Positions 42,127 to 54,066 of a DNA stretch of 64,000 bases are shown piece after piece. Within the stretch, counting starts at the first letter, position 1. Every line of letters starts with the position of its first letter. Where the stretch lies: contig CP110630.1 of NCBI GenBank assembly GCA_026210745.1, forward strand, positions 6,448,001-6,512,000, in the 5' to 3' direction. Origin of the DNA: Exobasidium rhododendri. Lineage: Eukaryota; Basidiomycota; Exobasidiomycetes; Exobasidiales; Exobasidiaceae. The notes under the pieces are model-generated. The model saw only the letters and a list, made by a program, of their open reading frames with translations. It did not search any database and was not told the origin of the DNA. Position numbers and translations under genes: made by a program.

Positions 42127-43398
42127 TTAATTCTTCTTGGCACCAGATTTGTACATGCTCTCTACGTTCTCGGCGGCTGCTCGACTCGCCAAGACTATTG
42201 CTTTACCACGCGGAATCATCTTACTGGCATACTGTTGCAGCAGGTCGTGGACCAAATCCTTATCATTACGTTGCTCATCAACAGCTGACGCTCTGGCTTC
42301 TGTGATGGCATTAGTAAGATCTTGAGCATCCAAAATTGCTGTGTTCGCCGCGCTACCAAGAAACGGCATCATAGAATGTGCTGCATCGCCGAGAAGTGTC
42401 ACTCTGCTTTTGGGCATTGAATCTGGTGGTATGTAGTCCCAGTATCTTATCGGTGGTTGACGCATTCCACTTGGTCCCGTCAACCGAATGAGGTTCAAAA
42501 GTTCGGCGGACAGTATGTCCTTTGTCTGTTCGGTTGCTTTCTTGAACAGATCTTCTTTGCTCAGCAAAAGCACACTCTTCGCTTCCTCCTCATAGTCGTC
42601 ACTTTCGTAGCTTACTGTCCAGTAGTAGTCCGCCGTGCTCAAATCAGCTGCTACATCTTGAAGTCCAACAAAGAGGCGGAGTCTGGGCTTACCAACGATA
42701 CAAGCGGATCTGACAAGGTCGTAGATGGGCTTGATTTGATCTGCGTTGAGACGACACTCGCCTAGAATAGGTATGAATGGAGCTGGACATTGTCGTTGGT
42801 GCAGCAATTGGTAGCGTACGCTGGAGGAAGCCCCATCAGCTCCTATCAAGATGGAGCCTCGGGCTTGGCTACCATCAATAAAGAATGCGGTCACGCCTTC
42901 TTCATCTTCTACGTAGTGTGAGAATCTCTTTCCATACGATATAGGGATGTTCTTTTCTAGCATATCACGAAATTCTTCTCGACGAACCCGACAGACATGA
43001 CCAGCTTCACCTTCCGGTGCATTGCCTACTTGAGCGAGACATTCTCCGCTCAAGGCATCGTACAACGAAAGCGTGTCCAGACGGCCAGTCTTGGAATTGA
43101 CGCTGGCCTTGTGGACGTTCCCGAGATCACTGCACGTCATCTTCTGTAGAGGAGAAAGCCCACTGCATGAGAGGCAGTACAAGACGTATTCGTGAGCATT
43201 CAGCACGATGGCATTCAGCCTCTCGAATGCTCACACTCACCTATGCAGTGATATAGCCAGCCCCTGCGTGCGGAAGTCCCTCTCAGAATCTCTTTCAAAG
43301 ATCTCGAATGCAACACCTTGCTTCCGAAGCATTTGTGCAAATACAAGCCCACCAATACCTGCTCCTACGATCAAGACTGTCTCAGTAGCAGTCACCAT
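42127..43398 (-). CDS. FAD-dependent aromatic-type monooxygenase
   Basis: Two exons: 43398-43241 and 43162-42127, giving 397 aa. Group A flavoprotein hydroxylase of the salicylate/3-hydroxybenzoate type: VLIVGAGIGGLVFAQMLRKQ (FAD GxGxxG), SILIGADGASSSVR (DG motif) and TLLGDAAHSMMPFLGSAANT (GD motif). No N-terminal targeting signal or C-terminal extension. The splice joins ISLHS to GLSPLQK. Substrate cannot be predicted. It lies next to COQ6, a different branch of the same superfamily with no local similarity suggesting recent duplication, and is divergent from the QutR-like gene, which hints at aromatic-acid metabolism. Confidence 0.8.
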
Positions 43399-43971
43399 GT
43401 TGCTACTTCCTTCTTGTACAGTCTGGTAGAAGGGCAGGAGAGGAAGTGGGATGGGCAATAACTATAACAGCGCTTGACCCTAGTATCGACCGCATCTTGG
43501 CGGACTATACGGACTCAGATTGCAAGCCAGCTGTAGCCCCGTGGTCATGAAGAGTTGCGGCTCGAGCGCCACACACGGATACATCTGCTAGCATCCACAT
43601 TTCCGTTGCTCTAATCACCAAGCGAGGTAAATGCCAAGACCCGAGACCGTCTCTGACCGCTGACGGCTGGAATGGGGGACGGCATCCTCAGATCGAATTC
43701 ATCAGTCCGATCGCTCCCTCTTACATTTGCGTGTGCAGTAATCATGTTTCCGCTCTAGTCACGATCCCAAACTCCCCTTATAGCGAGATTGGCGGAGTGG
43801 TGATGTTGGTGGTGATAGGAAGGCGAGACTGCCAGGGACTGCATTTTCGCACGGTAGCATCGTTAGACTTTGTCGATCTCTCTACGCGCTAAGCTTGTCC
43901 ACTTTCGCAGTCCTTCCTCTACCCTATGTATCCCTTTCAAAGTAGTGTCCACCCTCCCGCGAAGCACAGCC
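43399..43971. promoter_or_regulatory. Divergent promoter between monooxygenase and QutR-like genes
   Basis: 573 bp between two divergent starts. No ORF of note. A shared regulatory region is plausible; I could not identify specific operators. Confidence 0.4.
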
Positions 43972-46384
43972 ATGCAAAGGGGGAGGAGCAGAAGTGTTAC
44001 AAGTATGGACAAATCAATTGAAGACCTGACTGGATCAGCGCCTTCCTTACTCTTGATGGGCATGCGAGGGGCCGGCAAGACTACTCTGGGCAAATTAGCA
44101 GCAGAGCATCTCAAGGTCCCGTTCATCGATGCAGATGAGCTCTTCATGGAAAGGCATGCGCCGCATAGCGCAAAGACGTACGTTGCAGAGCATGGATGGC
44201 CTGCCTTTCGGAGCGAGGAGACGAAGCTTTTGGTAGAGATCCTTGGCCAGATCCAGCAGGAGGGGAAGCCGAGGGTAGTGAGCTTAGGAGGAGGCATCGT
44301 TGAGGAGGAAGTCAATCGCAAACTACTCAAGGAGAGCTGGATCTGTAAAGAGAGCGGTCAATTCGATCGTAGCAAAAGAGTGGCAGTAGTGCACATCTTT
44401 CGAGAGGTAGAGAACGTTCTACTGGATGGAAGGGGTCTGCCCAATTGGGGTATGAAAAGTGGGGCGGAAGTGTGGGAGAGGAGGCGACCTTGGTTTCGCG
44501 AAAGTTGTGAGTGTCGTCGTTTGAGACCTGAAGAAGAAGGCTTGCCATCTCGTTCGCCTGTTCTGACACAGTGTCTTTCTTCCTTCAGCATCGCACGAGT
44601 TCGTCAACTTCACTGATAGCGAATTTCTGTGCCTTTCGAGTCCAGAGTCATCGCGAGCTAGTAGGCTACGCTTTGAGGCAGTCGAGCGTGACTTTGTTCG
44701 CTTTCTCATTCGCCTACTCACTGTGTATGAGCCAGTTCCGACTCGTTTTGAGCCGTCCAGAAAGGACAGAACCTATCTGGCCACCTTTCCGTTCAGCGAT
44801 CTACACCCCCATGTCAAAATACTGCGTCTCCTTACACTAGGTGCTGATGCTGTCGAATTGCGGGCCGATCTGCTGCGAGATCCAATGGCAAGGAGTACGA
44901 AAATCATTGAAGCGTACGAGAATCCATCGCTGTCGTACTTATCCGAGCAGGTCGCTCTCATTCGCCGACATCTGCCTAGCTTTCCGCTCGTCTTTACGTT
45001 GCGTACTCCTGCTCAAGGAGGGCGATACCCATACCCCGCCGACGCTCCCGCGGAAGCCCTCTTCAAGTCACTGCATCATGCTCTCAAATTGGGCTGCGAT
45101 ATGATCGACATTGAGATGGGTCTAGATCGACAGCTGTCCAAGAAGCTCATCGAGGATGCGAAAGAACGAAACATCTCCGTTCTAATATCTTGGCGGGACA
45201 AGATTGCGCCAAACAAGGGGGGGTTCAGTTGGTCCAGTGGAGAAGCAAAGGCGTTGTATGATGAAGCTAGGAATATGGGAGCTGATGTGGTCAAAATTGT
45301 CGGCACAGCAGGTCAAGTGTCGGACAATTTTGCCTTGCGTGTGTTTGCAGCCAGCATTGAAGAGCAGGAGCAGGAAGATGATAACGGGGAGGAGGATCAC
45401 GAGAACGGCAGCGACACCATCACCACACCATGTCCGCCCCTACTGAGTGCATACAACATGGGCTACAAGGGAAGGATCAGTCGCTTCCTAAATGCCACCC
45501 TCGCTTCGATTACACACGATTTGGCAAAACGGTTGACTGGTAGCGGTGTCATTGGGAATCCATCCATGACCTTTAGTGAGATTCAAAAAGCACTACATTT
45601 AAGTGGCTTGCAGGAGAAAGTTGCCTTTCTACATCTTTGCAGTGGGCAGGACACAATCGCGACAGAGAGAGATTGGATGAGCATCATGTATCGAGACTGG
45701 TTCGACGTCATGGGTCTGCCATTCTCCATGGAGACTCACGTCACCTGGGACAAAAAGCTGACTGACATCGTGAAGGAGTATGACGTCGGTCTGAATGGTG
45801 ACTTACACGGCATCCTGGTAGGAGATGGAGTCGATGTGGTGGATCAAGTGGTTGCAGATGAAAACGTCCGAGTGACTGGCTATTGCGATACTGTAATAAT
45901 CTCTCGAGAAGGACACTTACTTGGCTTCAACAAATTGGTGGAAGGTCTGATTCAGCTCATACAAAGTTCCATATCGCCTTCAATACACCTCAACAAGCAA
46001 TCGTTAGCCGTCATCTTGTCTTGGAACCCTTCCAGTGCCTTTGCAAAGTCGGCTAAGCAGGCTATCCGCACTCTAGCGATAGAGGATGTCAGAATCGTCA
46101 CTCCCTCATCTGTCCCCCTTCAACTACTCGGCACACCCACGATCATCATCGACACTTGTGGAGATACTTTGCAGACACCTTTAAGCGTCTATCAAGAGCT
46201 GTTGGCGGGCGAAGATGGAGGACTTTACGTTGACTTCTTTGGCAACGCGAGAGCAAAGAACATGGTGCAGGAGGAGCACTATAGAGAAAAAGGTTGGCGA
46301 TACCTCGGGGGAGAAGCGGTAGCCCAACAGACGCACTCTCTTCGGTTCTGGCATTTTACTGGTCGGAGAGCGCCTTTAGTGTGA
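43972..46384 (+). CDS. QutR-like repressor: pseudo-AROM kinase/dehydroquinase/shikimate-dehydrogenase fusion
   Basis: Two exons: 43972-44506 and 44589-46384, giving about 776 aa. Three domains in the order of the AROM C-terminus. Shikimate-kinase-like part: P-loop GMRGAGKTT (residues 30-38), VSLGGGIVEEE. Type I dehydroquinase-like part: VELRADLL, FTLRTPAQGG, DIEMG, then LISWRDKI where the catalytic His is Arg (about residue 380), while VVKIVG keeps the Schiff-base Lys, and NMGYKGRISRFLNATLASIT. Shikimate-dehydrogenase-like part: VIGNPSMTFSEIQ instead of the SxSxSP-type loop, FNKLVEG instead of NTDW, and no GxGG nucleotide loop. This matches the quinate repressor QutR/qa-1S, which senses pathway metabolites rather than catalysing. 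The first ATG is 43972; a second is at 44005. Confidence 0.78.
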
Positions 46385-46412
46385 CAAAGCGCAAGCACAC
46401 GCTGCATGTATA

Positions 46413-47114
46413 TTATCCCTCCTTTTGTAATAGTAAAGACAGACCCAAAGCACCCAGCAGTAGATACTTTAGCTTGGGGTAATCGTTGAGAGCAATCGTG
46501 ACGTAGCCGACATATGGCATGTACCTTTGTCACCAGGGAAGAAGATGAGCTCTTGGTATTTCTCCATCTCTTCTTCACGCCGTAAGACACTCACCCTCGA
46601 ACCTTTCCGACGATGTTACGCCGCCTCATCCATCTTGGTCCGTTGTATAGCCCAAGATCATCGGCGTCGTTGTTGTCACCCTTTGTCAGTATAAGTTGCT
46701 CGTTCGATTTGATTCTGAAGAGTGCGAAGAAAGACAGTGTACGAAGACGACAGTATCACAGCATTAGAGGCTGCAGAAAATCGCGCCGCCGCCCCTCTCA
46801 AGATGCTGCGTATGAACTTACTCGTCATGCACCTCGATGACACGGTGAACGATTGGTATCTCAGCACCTGGAACCTTGTATACGGTAATATCGCCTACGC
46901 GAAGTTGAGTGCTAGGCATCGAGAGGAAAAGGAGGTCACCTCGATAAAATGCTGGCTCCATTGATCCACTCAAAACCACGACGACGGGCGATTCAGTGTC
47001 GGTCAAGACGGAGAGACCTTTCCACATGCACAGAGCGGTTGCGATGACGCTTACAAAGTTTAGAGCTTGTAGCAGAGCCGGCCTGAGGCTCATGTTCTTC
47101 AAAGAAGACAGCAT
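46413..47114 (-). CDS. SEC11: Signal peptidase catalytic subunit Sec11
   Basis: Three exons: 47114-46822, 46714-46595 and 46524-46413, giving 174 aa. ER membrane serine protease of the signal peptidase complex. One N-terminal membrane anchor ([19 protein letters not shown]), catalytic Ser in [20 protein letters not shown], His in [14 protein letters not shown], Asp residues in [20 protein letters not shown] and a C-terminal hydrophobic segment ([16 protein letters not shown]). The GG/G splice restores [13 protein letters not shown], as in other Sec11 proteins. It converges with the QutR-like gene, 28 bp between stops. Confidence 0.95.
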
Positions 47115-47389
47115 GGCAAGGTGGTCGAGTTTGTTGTTGGTCGTTGGGAGGGCGAGAGAGAGAGAGAGGCAAGACACACAGACAGCTCACCGCCGAGGTC
47201 CGAGCGAGGCCGCCATATCGAGGCGTATTGTCGATTCCTTCCTTTAAGCTTTTGGCTTGTCACACGTGTAGTGGTAAGAAGAGAGACCTTCATAATTTTT
47301 AAATCTCTGGTGGAGAAGCCAAGAAGTGTGTAGAGGGTAGGTATAAGGGCCAAGTTTGAGTCTTCAAGTGATACTGGAGGAGCGACACC

Positions 47390-48540
47390 ATGGACAGAGA
47401 TCAGCCATCATCATCGAAAGGAGAGGTCGAAATCAGACCCATTGAGGTGTCTATCATCCTTGGCGAAGCTTATGTCTGGTCAGCGGTGTCAATCGCCCTG
47501 CTGCGACGCAAATACGGAATTATTGGATTATTGACCGGCAGTCTGCCACTAATCCCACAACAGAACGCATTCTTGGGTGTGCCATTGCAGTTGTTTGAAG
47601 AGGAGGTAGTCTATCTTTTGAGACGAAAGGCAATTATCTTGGTGGACGACATCAAAGCGCACAACGTAGAGGGGCTAAGTCGAGAAGAGCTCGATCTATG
47701 GCAAGAGCAAAGGCTGACATACATATTGGACAAGAGACGACTTGCCGCAGAGGAAGCCCGAGAACTCAAGGAGAAGAACAAGAAGCAATTCGCAATGTCT
47801 GAAGCTGCCAAACAGAAGAAGAAGAGGAGAGACGAGAAAAAAAAGATTGACGCTGAAGCTTTGAAGAACGACGAAGGGGAGGGAGAAGAGATCTTTTCTC
47901 GACCTGTCGCGAATCCTCTCCCCTCTGAGCAGTTAGAAGATGATCTGGACAACGTATCGCATCTCATCACGATACCCTCTTCTTCGTCAGGGCTGGAGTG
48001 GTATCAAATTGAAGCAGGAGTAAACGCATTCGATTCCCTATCCTCGGCTGCTGCAGCTGGTCTATGGCAGTACCCCAGGACGGCCGATCAGCGTGCCAGA
48101 TGTGCTGCCTTTGAAGCTCTGAAGGCGAAGAATTACTACCTGGGGAAAGGTCTGAGATTCGGAGGAGACTTTGTCGTATATCCTGGTGAGTACTTGGAAG
48201 TCTATCATGGAAGTGATACAGTCTCTGATCTCTTCTCTTACTTCTGATGGCAGGCGACCCTCTTCGATACCATTCCCATTTTACAGCAACAGTGCAGACG
48301 ACGCCTCAGTCACTGATCAGCGCACAAGAGCTCATTGCTGCCGGCCGATTAGGCACGGCAGTCAAGAAAGCTCACTTGCTGTGTTCGGTCAGAAGCGCTA
48401 GCACGGTGGCAGATGGGAATGATCACAACGTGGAAGGGGCGGCCTTGCAGAGAAAGCTTGAGGGTCTCGAAGATAATCTAGAACAGAGCTGGGGAGAAGT
48501 GGACTTTGTCAGTCTGACATGGGCCGGCTTCGGTGTATAG
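47390..48540 (+). CDS. SEN34: tRNA-splicing endonuclease catalytic subunit Sen34
   Basis: Two exons: 47390-48185 and 48254-48540, giving 360 aa. Cuts the 3' splice site of pre-tRNAs. The N-terminal domain (VWSAVSIALLRRKYGIIGLL) is followed by a Lys/Glu coiled coil (residues about 110-165) and the nuclease domain AFEALKAKNYYLGKGLRFGG, DFVVYPGDPLRYHSHFTATV and VKKAHLLCSV, holding the catalytic Tyr, His and Lys. The splice sits inside VYPGDPLRY. A Ser/Asp acidic stretch separates the halves. Confidence 0.93.
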
Positions 48541-48707
48541 TAGACCTCAGCGAAGGACTTGTAATGTATGTATCATTAATTAGTAGGCATTCCTTGGCAT
48601 CGTCCCAAGTATGATCTTCTGCTTTCACTTCCGAAGGGCGCGGAAACCTCCACACCAATGTGACACTATTTCTGTCTTTCTTCGATCTCCATCCCCTTCA
48701 TGCCCCT

Positions 48708-49343
48708 ATGCGACCCATACGGTCTGCCGTGCGTCATATTCACCTTGGCAATTTGAGCACATCCTCACCACGCATGACCACTACACGCTTCCACAACTTC
48801 GACGTCTCCTCGCAAGTCTTTCTGGAAGGGAAGTATACGATTGGAATAGTTAATCTCAAGCCAATCGTGCCCCTCCATGTCCTCATCATACCTCGCAAGG
48901 AATACAAGAGACTAGGAGACGTCCCAAGAGAAGAGTTGCATGACCTGTTTGACAATGTACAGTATGTCTCAAGCAAGACACAAGAGCTGGTAGGAGCAAG
49001 TGCCTGCACTGTGAGCATACAAGACGGAGCGGATGCTGTGAGTGCAGGGGGAGAGATGAGAGTGTATTTCATAGCTTGCGCTCATGCTTGAAGCTGGTCT
49101 CAGGGACAATCAGTACCACATCTGCACGTACACATCCTCCCAAGGAAGAAGGGAGACATCACTCCGAATGATCTCATCTACGACCATCTGGAAGCATTCG
49201 GTTTGGGCTTGAAGAGTGACTTGGAGTGCATACAAGCTGGTCAAGAGAAAGCTCTGGCGCCTGATGCTGATGAGAACAGAAAGAGTCGGACGGTAGAGCA
49301 GATGAAGGAGGAAGCAGATTGGCTCAAATTGAAGCTTGCTTGA
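48708..49343 (+). CDS. HNT2: FHIT/Hnt2 diadenosine-triphosphate hydrolase
   Basis: Two exons: 48708-49037 and 49104-49343, giving 189 aa (167 if started at 48774). Cleaves ApppA to AMP and ADP. Sequence [40 protein letters not shown] with the HIT triad HLHVHIL, and [18 protein letters not shown] match FHIT. The intron lies inside QDGADA/GQSVPH. The preferred start is unclear: the segment 48708-48773 could be a short presequence. Confidence 0.9.
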
Positions 49344-49499
49344 ACGATTCATAGACTGTAGTACTATTGCTCATTCTCTCTCGAGGCTCCCCCTTCCAAC
49401 GCCATGCCATACCGATCCTTCACCATTGTTACCAATGCCTGCCTCTGTCCATTAGAACTCCAAAGTTGCAGGGGCAAAACGTGATACAAAGTAGACCCG

Positions 49500-49507
49500 T
49501 TTGTTTA
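49500..49507. repeat. Left 8-bp target duplication TTTGTTTA of the MITE
   Basis: Perfect copy at 49925-49932. Confidence 0.85.
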
Positions 49508-49924
49508 GGGGGGTGATACGTATACGAGGCAAAAGAAGCTAAATCTGCAGAGTTCATTAACACTCTAAAAAGTGTTTAACGCGTGTACATATACGTTACA
49601 ATTAGTCTCTAATTCAATTTGACACCTATTATAAAACGCTCGGAGTAAAAAGACAGATGTTGTGTAGCCTTATACAATAGCGATCATCACTCACGACCTT
49701 CTGACTGTCTCAGTGTACCATGTCACTCTGATGATGGTGTTGATATTGTCATATTGAGGACATTCTACTTGACTTTTGACAAATCTAGAGGCTCCCATCC
49801 AAATTCATGGTCAAGAATCAGAAACCTGCACGTGATCAGATTGTAAGTGAATTTGTAGTTAAAAATATTTTATAATGATTCTTGCATGATTAGCTTCTTT
49901 TGCCTCGTACACGTATCATCCCCC
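49508..49924. mobile_element. 417-bp MITE with 8-bp target duplication
   Basis: A non-coding element with inverted ends of about 35 bp: left GGGGGGTGATACGTATACGA and right, inverted, GGGGGATGATACGTGTACGA, continuing GGCAAAAGAAGCTAA on both sides; two mismatches in 35. It is flanked by TTTGTTTA on both sides. Eight-bp duplications are made by hAT, P-type and Kyakuja/Zisupton transposases; the G-rich ends do not look like typical hAT CAG ends, so the superfamily is open. No ORF inside. The perfect duplication implies a fairly recent insertion. Confidence 0.85.
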
Positions 49925-49932
49925 TTTGTTTA
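49925..49932. repeat. Right 8-bp target duplication TTTGTTTA
   Basis: Matches 49500-49507; the pre-insertion site would read CCCG-TTTGTTTA-TCCTG. Confidence 0.85.
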
Positions 49933-50400
49933 TCCTGCGACGCGCCTAAATTTTGAGGGAGGAACGGCGCTAAGAAAGTAACACTTCCTGTCAATGTTAA
50001 TCGGTGGCACCTTTGGAGGTGTAGAGGCAAAAGGGATGATCAGCCCCTGAGTGCAATGAAGGAAGACATGTGTCGATCGGGAGGCGCGAAAGGGGCTTCT
50101 CAACAAGTAAGATCCAACGAAGAGGAGGAGCTTAGGAGAACAACCTATGCCTGTGATTAGCGGACTAAATTTTTTTCATTTAGGGGGAAGAGCAAGTTCA
50201 CTGACGGCATCTGTGGTAAAAATTTTAGAAAGAAGGAACAATTTAAAGGGGTAGAAGTTGAGCCTGCGCGTGCATAGATATTCGCTCCTGAGCAGAGTGG
50301 TAGAGTCGTTCGCTCACTGAGAGCCCTTGCATCTTTCGGCCCGCATCATCAGCACAAGAAGGGTAGAAGAGGAGGTTTCCAAGATCACTTCAAGCACAGG
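49933..50400. promoter_or_regulatory. Upstream region of chitin synthase 1
   Basis: 468 bp between the MITE and the chitin synthase ATG. No gene. The MITE lies about 480 bp upstream of the start codon, close enough to affect the promoter. Confidence 0.35.
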
Positions 50401-53361
50401 ATGCCAAGCCCTCACCGCAAGCCGGCGCCCATAGAGCCAGACGATTACCAGTACACTTACAACCAACACCTTGACGAGGAAGGCTACCAACCAGATGCAC
50501 CCAATTTGGATGTGGAAGCCAACGATCCAGTCTACGGCCATGCTCCTCAATTGAGTCACTCTTTCTACCATGAAGCAGCAGCAGCACTAGCTGGTGTCAA
50601 CACTCCTGCCTTTTCAGATGCTGTCTTGTCACCGTCAGCAACACCGATGGCAACGGCAGCCTTGAATGCTTACCTGCCGAACCTTCTACAGAGCCCCTAC
50701 GAGTCAGATGTGAATGCACCGACTCCTTCTTATCACTCCAATGTCACGCCAGCCATGAACACTTATGATGATGATGATCAGTCACCATACGTCACTCAGT
50801 ATCCCCAAGACGGCTACGCAGAGGAAGAAGTGGGAGGGGGCTACGATTACGCACAAGGATACTCTCAAGCTGCAGCACAGGAATATGAACATGGGTATAT
50901 GGTGCAGCCAGGTGGTCGGGATACTCCCGATGTTCAGTATGATGAGAAGACAGAGATGGAACACACGTCGATGAACTTGCCATACAATCAAGTCGTCGAT
51001 GATGACGCTACGTATCATGAGTACGAAGTAAAAGGAGGCGACTCGAGAAGCTTCGAGGAAGCCAACGATGGATACTACCATGGCGACGCTAACCCTGGTC
51101 CCGGCATGCAAGGTGGGGTGACAATGCACTTTGGACCAGCACCGGCTAGAGGAGCACAGCTTCGACGACACAAGACCAAGAAGAACGTCAAGCTTACGCA
51201 GGGAAACCTTATCCTTGACTGTCCCGTTCCCACCAAATTACAGAGCTTTTTGACGAGGAGAGGAGACGACGAGTTCATGAGCATGAGGTATACAGCCGCG
51301 ACTTGCTCTGCGGATGAGTTCCCAAGGTCAAACTTTAATCTCAGGCCCTCTTTGCTCAACCGACACACGGAGATCTTCATTGCTATCACTCTGTACAACG
51401 AGGACGAGATCTTGTTCACACGAACGTTGCACGGAGTCATGAAGAACATTGCCCATCTCTGCTCGCGAAATAAGAGTCGTACATGGGGACCAGATGGCTG
51501 GAAGAAAGTCGTGGTGGCGATCATTGCCGACGGAAGGAAGAAGATCCACCCAAGGGTACTAGACGTATTGGCCTCCCTGGGAGTCTATCAAGAGGGTGTG
51601 GCCAAGAACATGGTCAATGGCAAGCAAGTCCATGCACACATCTACGAGTACACCACACAGCTCTCGATTGACTCCAATCTACAATTCAAGGGCGCGGAAA
51701 GAGGCTTGGTGCCGATGCAGATTATCTTCTGTATGAAGGAGCAGAACTTGAAGAAGATCAATTCACACAGGTGGTTTTTCAACGCCTTTGGACCGATCCT
51801 GCAGCCCAATGTGTGCATCTTGCTCGATGCCGGTACTCGACCGGAGAACAAGTCGATCTACTACCTCTGGAAGGCGTTTGATCTCAACTCCAACGTAGGA
51901 GGGGCCTGTGGTGAAATATGTGCCGACGTGAAAGGGAAGTGGGGTGTAGGTCCTGCTCTGATCAACCCATTGGTGGCTGCCCAGAACTTCGAGTACAAGA
52001 TCAGTAACATCCTCGACAAGACGACGGAGAGCATTGCTGGATACATCTCCGTACTCCCAGGAGCCTTTTCGGCCTATCGATACATTGCTCTTCAGAACGA
52101 CGAGATGGGACTCGGACCGCTAGCCTCCTACTTCAAGGGAGAGACGATGCATGGTTCGGACGCCGACATCTTCACATCCAACATGTACCTCGCCGAAGAT
52201 CGAATCCTCTGCTTTGAATTGGCGGCCAAGCGCAACGAGAGCTGGGTGTTGCGCTACGTCAAGAGCGCGCGAGGAGTGACAGACGTGCCTGATGCGATGC
52301 CTGAGTTCATCAGTCAGCGCAGAAGATGGCTCAATGGAAGCTTCTTTGCTGCCGTCTACGCCCTCACTCACACTGGCCAGTTCTTGCACAGCGGCCACAG
52401 CAGATGGCGCAAGACGATGCTGCTCATCGAAAGCTTCTACAGCTTTGTCAATTTGGTCTTTGCGTGGTTCAGTCTGGGAAACTTCTACATCTTCTTTCGT
52501 ATTCTCAGTCAGTCACTCGAGAGTCCCACCTTCAAATTGAAAGGTGTCGGTGTGTGGAACACGATTGTGCAGTACATCTACCTGGGAACCACGATCGGAT
52601 GCTTCATCTTGGCGCTGGGCAATCGACCGCAAGGAAGTGCCAGAAAGTACCTGTTGGCCGCTTGTATCTACGCTTGCCTGACTGCCTACATGATGATCGC
52701 AGCCGTTTTTTGCTTGGTGAAGGCGGTCAAGAACACGGAACACAGTGCGATCTATAGTCAGATGGTCTTTTCCGTCATTGCAACGTACGGTGTCTACTTC
52801 ATGTCGAGCATCATTGCCATGGATCCACTGCATCTCCTCACCAGCTTCCTGCAGTACCTCCTTCTCGCGCCCAGCTACATCAACATCCTCAACACGTACG
52901 CCTTCTGCAATCTGCACGACTTCAGCTGGGGGACAAAGGGCTCCACTGCGGCTGACAACGACTTGGGCACCGTCACCAGTACCAATCAGAAAGGTGTCGT
53001 AGAAGTGCTGTTGCCTACCACGCAAGCAGACATCGACTCTCTGTACGATCAGTCACTCAACAACCTAAGAACAAGACCGATGATCATCAAAGGCCAAGAA
53101 GGCGGAGAGGAAAAAGAGCTGAGAAGACTGGATTTCTACCGAAACATCAGAACGGACGTCTTGTTGGCTTGGTCACTCAGCAACGCTGTCTTGGCTGCCT
53201 TGATTCTTGGAGGGGACAACACGACCACCTTTGAGCCAGGCAGTGGAACAACACGAAGTAAGGTGTACATGGTCATCATCCTCGTCTTTGTCGGCGCCAT
53301 GGCCTGTATTCGATTTGCCGGAAGCTCCATCTTCATGCTGATGCGACTCATTGCGGGCTGA
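50401..53361 (+). CDS. Chitin synthase, division 1 (class I-III)
   Basis: A single-exon 986-aa integral membrane glycosyltransferase (GT2) that polymerises N-acetylglucosamine into cell-wall chitin. The N-terminal 260 residues are Tyr/Asp/Pro-rich and disordered. Catalytic region: [60 protein letters not shown] (about 470), [18 protein letters not shown] (about 597) and [20 protein letters not shown] with the QRRRW signature (about 639). Six to seven C-terminal membrane segments follow. Class I/II/III cannot be separated safely by eye. It has a close paralog at 62132, 9 kb downstream on the same strand. Confidence 0.93.
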   Translation: MPSPHRKPAPIEPDDYQYTYNQHLDEEGYQPDAPNLDVEANDPVYGHAPQLSHSFYHEAAAALAGVNTPAFSDAVLSPSATPMATAALNAYLPNLLQSPYESDVNAPTPSYHSNVTPAMNTYDDDDQSPYVTQYPQDGYAEEEVGGGYDYAQGYSQAAAQEYEHGYMVQPGGRDTPDVQYDEKTEMEHTSMNLPYNQVVDDDATYHEYEVKGGDSRSFEEANDGYYHGDANPGPGMQGGVTMHFGPAPARGAQLRRHKTKKNVKLTQGNLILDCPVPTKLQSFLTRRGDDEFMSMRYTAATCSADEFPRSNFNLRPSLLNRHTEIFIAITLYNEDEILFTRTLHGVMKNIAHLCSRNKSRTWGPDGWKKVVVAIIADGRKKIHPRVLDVLASLGVYQEGVAKNMVNGKQVHAHIYEYTTQLSIDSNLQFKGAERGLVPMQIIFCMKEQNLKKINSHRWFFNAFGPILQPNVCILLDAGTRPENKSIYYLWKAFDLNSNVGGACGEICADVKGKWGVGPALINPLVAAQNFEYKISNILDKTTESIAGYISVLPGAFSAYRYIALQNDEMGLGPLASYFKGETMHGSDADIFTSNMYLAEDRILCFELAAKRNESWVLRYVKSARGVTDVPDAMPEFISQRRRWLNGSFFAAVYALTHTGQFLHSGHSRWRKTMLLIESFYSFVNLVFAWFSLGNFYIFFRILSQSLESPTFKLKGVGVWNTIVQYIYLGTTIGCFILALGNRPQGSARKYLLAACIYACLTAYMMIAAVFCLVKAVKNTEHSAIYSQMVFSVIATYGVYFMSSIIAMDPLHLLTSFLQYLLLAPSYINILNTYAFCNLHDFSWGTKGSTAADNDLGTVTSTNQKGVVEVLLPTTQADIDSLYDQSLNNLRTRPMIIKGQEGGEEKELRRLDFYRNIRTDVLLAWSLSNAVLAALILGGDNTTTFEPGSGTTRSKVYMVIILVFVGAMACIRFAGSSIFMLMRLIAG

Positions 53362-54066
53362 AGAGCTTCTCTTTTCACACTCAATCGCATAATCCAATTG
53401 TACACAGTAACGAGCGACGAATTACCCTCTCATCAGCACTTCTTTTTCTCTATCCTCTTTTCACAACATTCCACACTTTGCTTCCCACTCTGCATATACA
53501 CCCACCCTTCGTTTCCTTTCTTTCACATTTTTTTTCTCCTTTTGCTAACAATCATGTCTGTCCTGCTCTGTCTCTTTGCTCGCTGTAATCGCTGACTGCA
53601 ATCATCATCAACTGAACTATAAATGCTTGCAGCTACAGATTCTAGACCACTTGATCAAAGCGACACTTGACCGGGCGCGAGACAATTCGGTGAGCGGTGT
53701 GAAGGCGGTACACTGCTCGTGCCCTGTTCTGACACAGCTACGCCGCAACGCAGAGGAGACCGACTGCTCCAGTGCGTCTCCTTCATCGGTCGACAACAGA
53801 CTGGGCGCAATGACGGGCAAATCTCAATATCAACTTCAGTGACATGTTCGATTGGAATGCTGGAGTAGTCCTTAAAGTGAGCAAAGGTCCTACTTTGCAA
53901 TGCAGTTCCCTTCTTCACCTACCCATCTCGATATCGCTGTGCTTAAAAGGAAGCTCGAACGCTCTGATTCATCTGGCAATCAGAACCTCTTTCAACTCCT
54001 TAGCAGTTCAGCACTTGCAGAGCGTACAAGACTGTTTCTTACTTTTTCCTTTTTCTGGCACAGAAC
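53362..54066. other. Intergenic, no confident gene
   Basis: 705 bp between chitin synthase 1 and a secreted-protein gene. It contains a pyrimidine-rich stretch (about 53440-53560). Small ORFs are unconvincing. Confidence 0.3.

Noticed and set aside
43870-43971. N-terminal extension of the QutR-like protein
   Set aside because: The open frame begins with TTG; the first ATG is at 43972.
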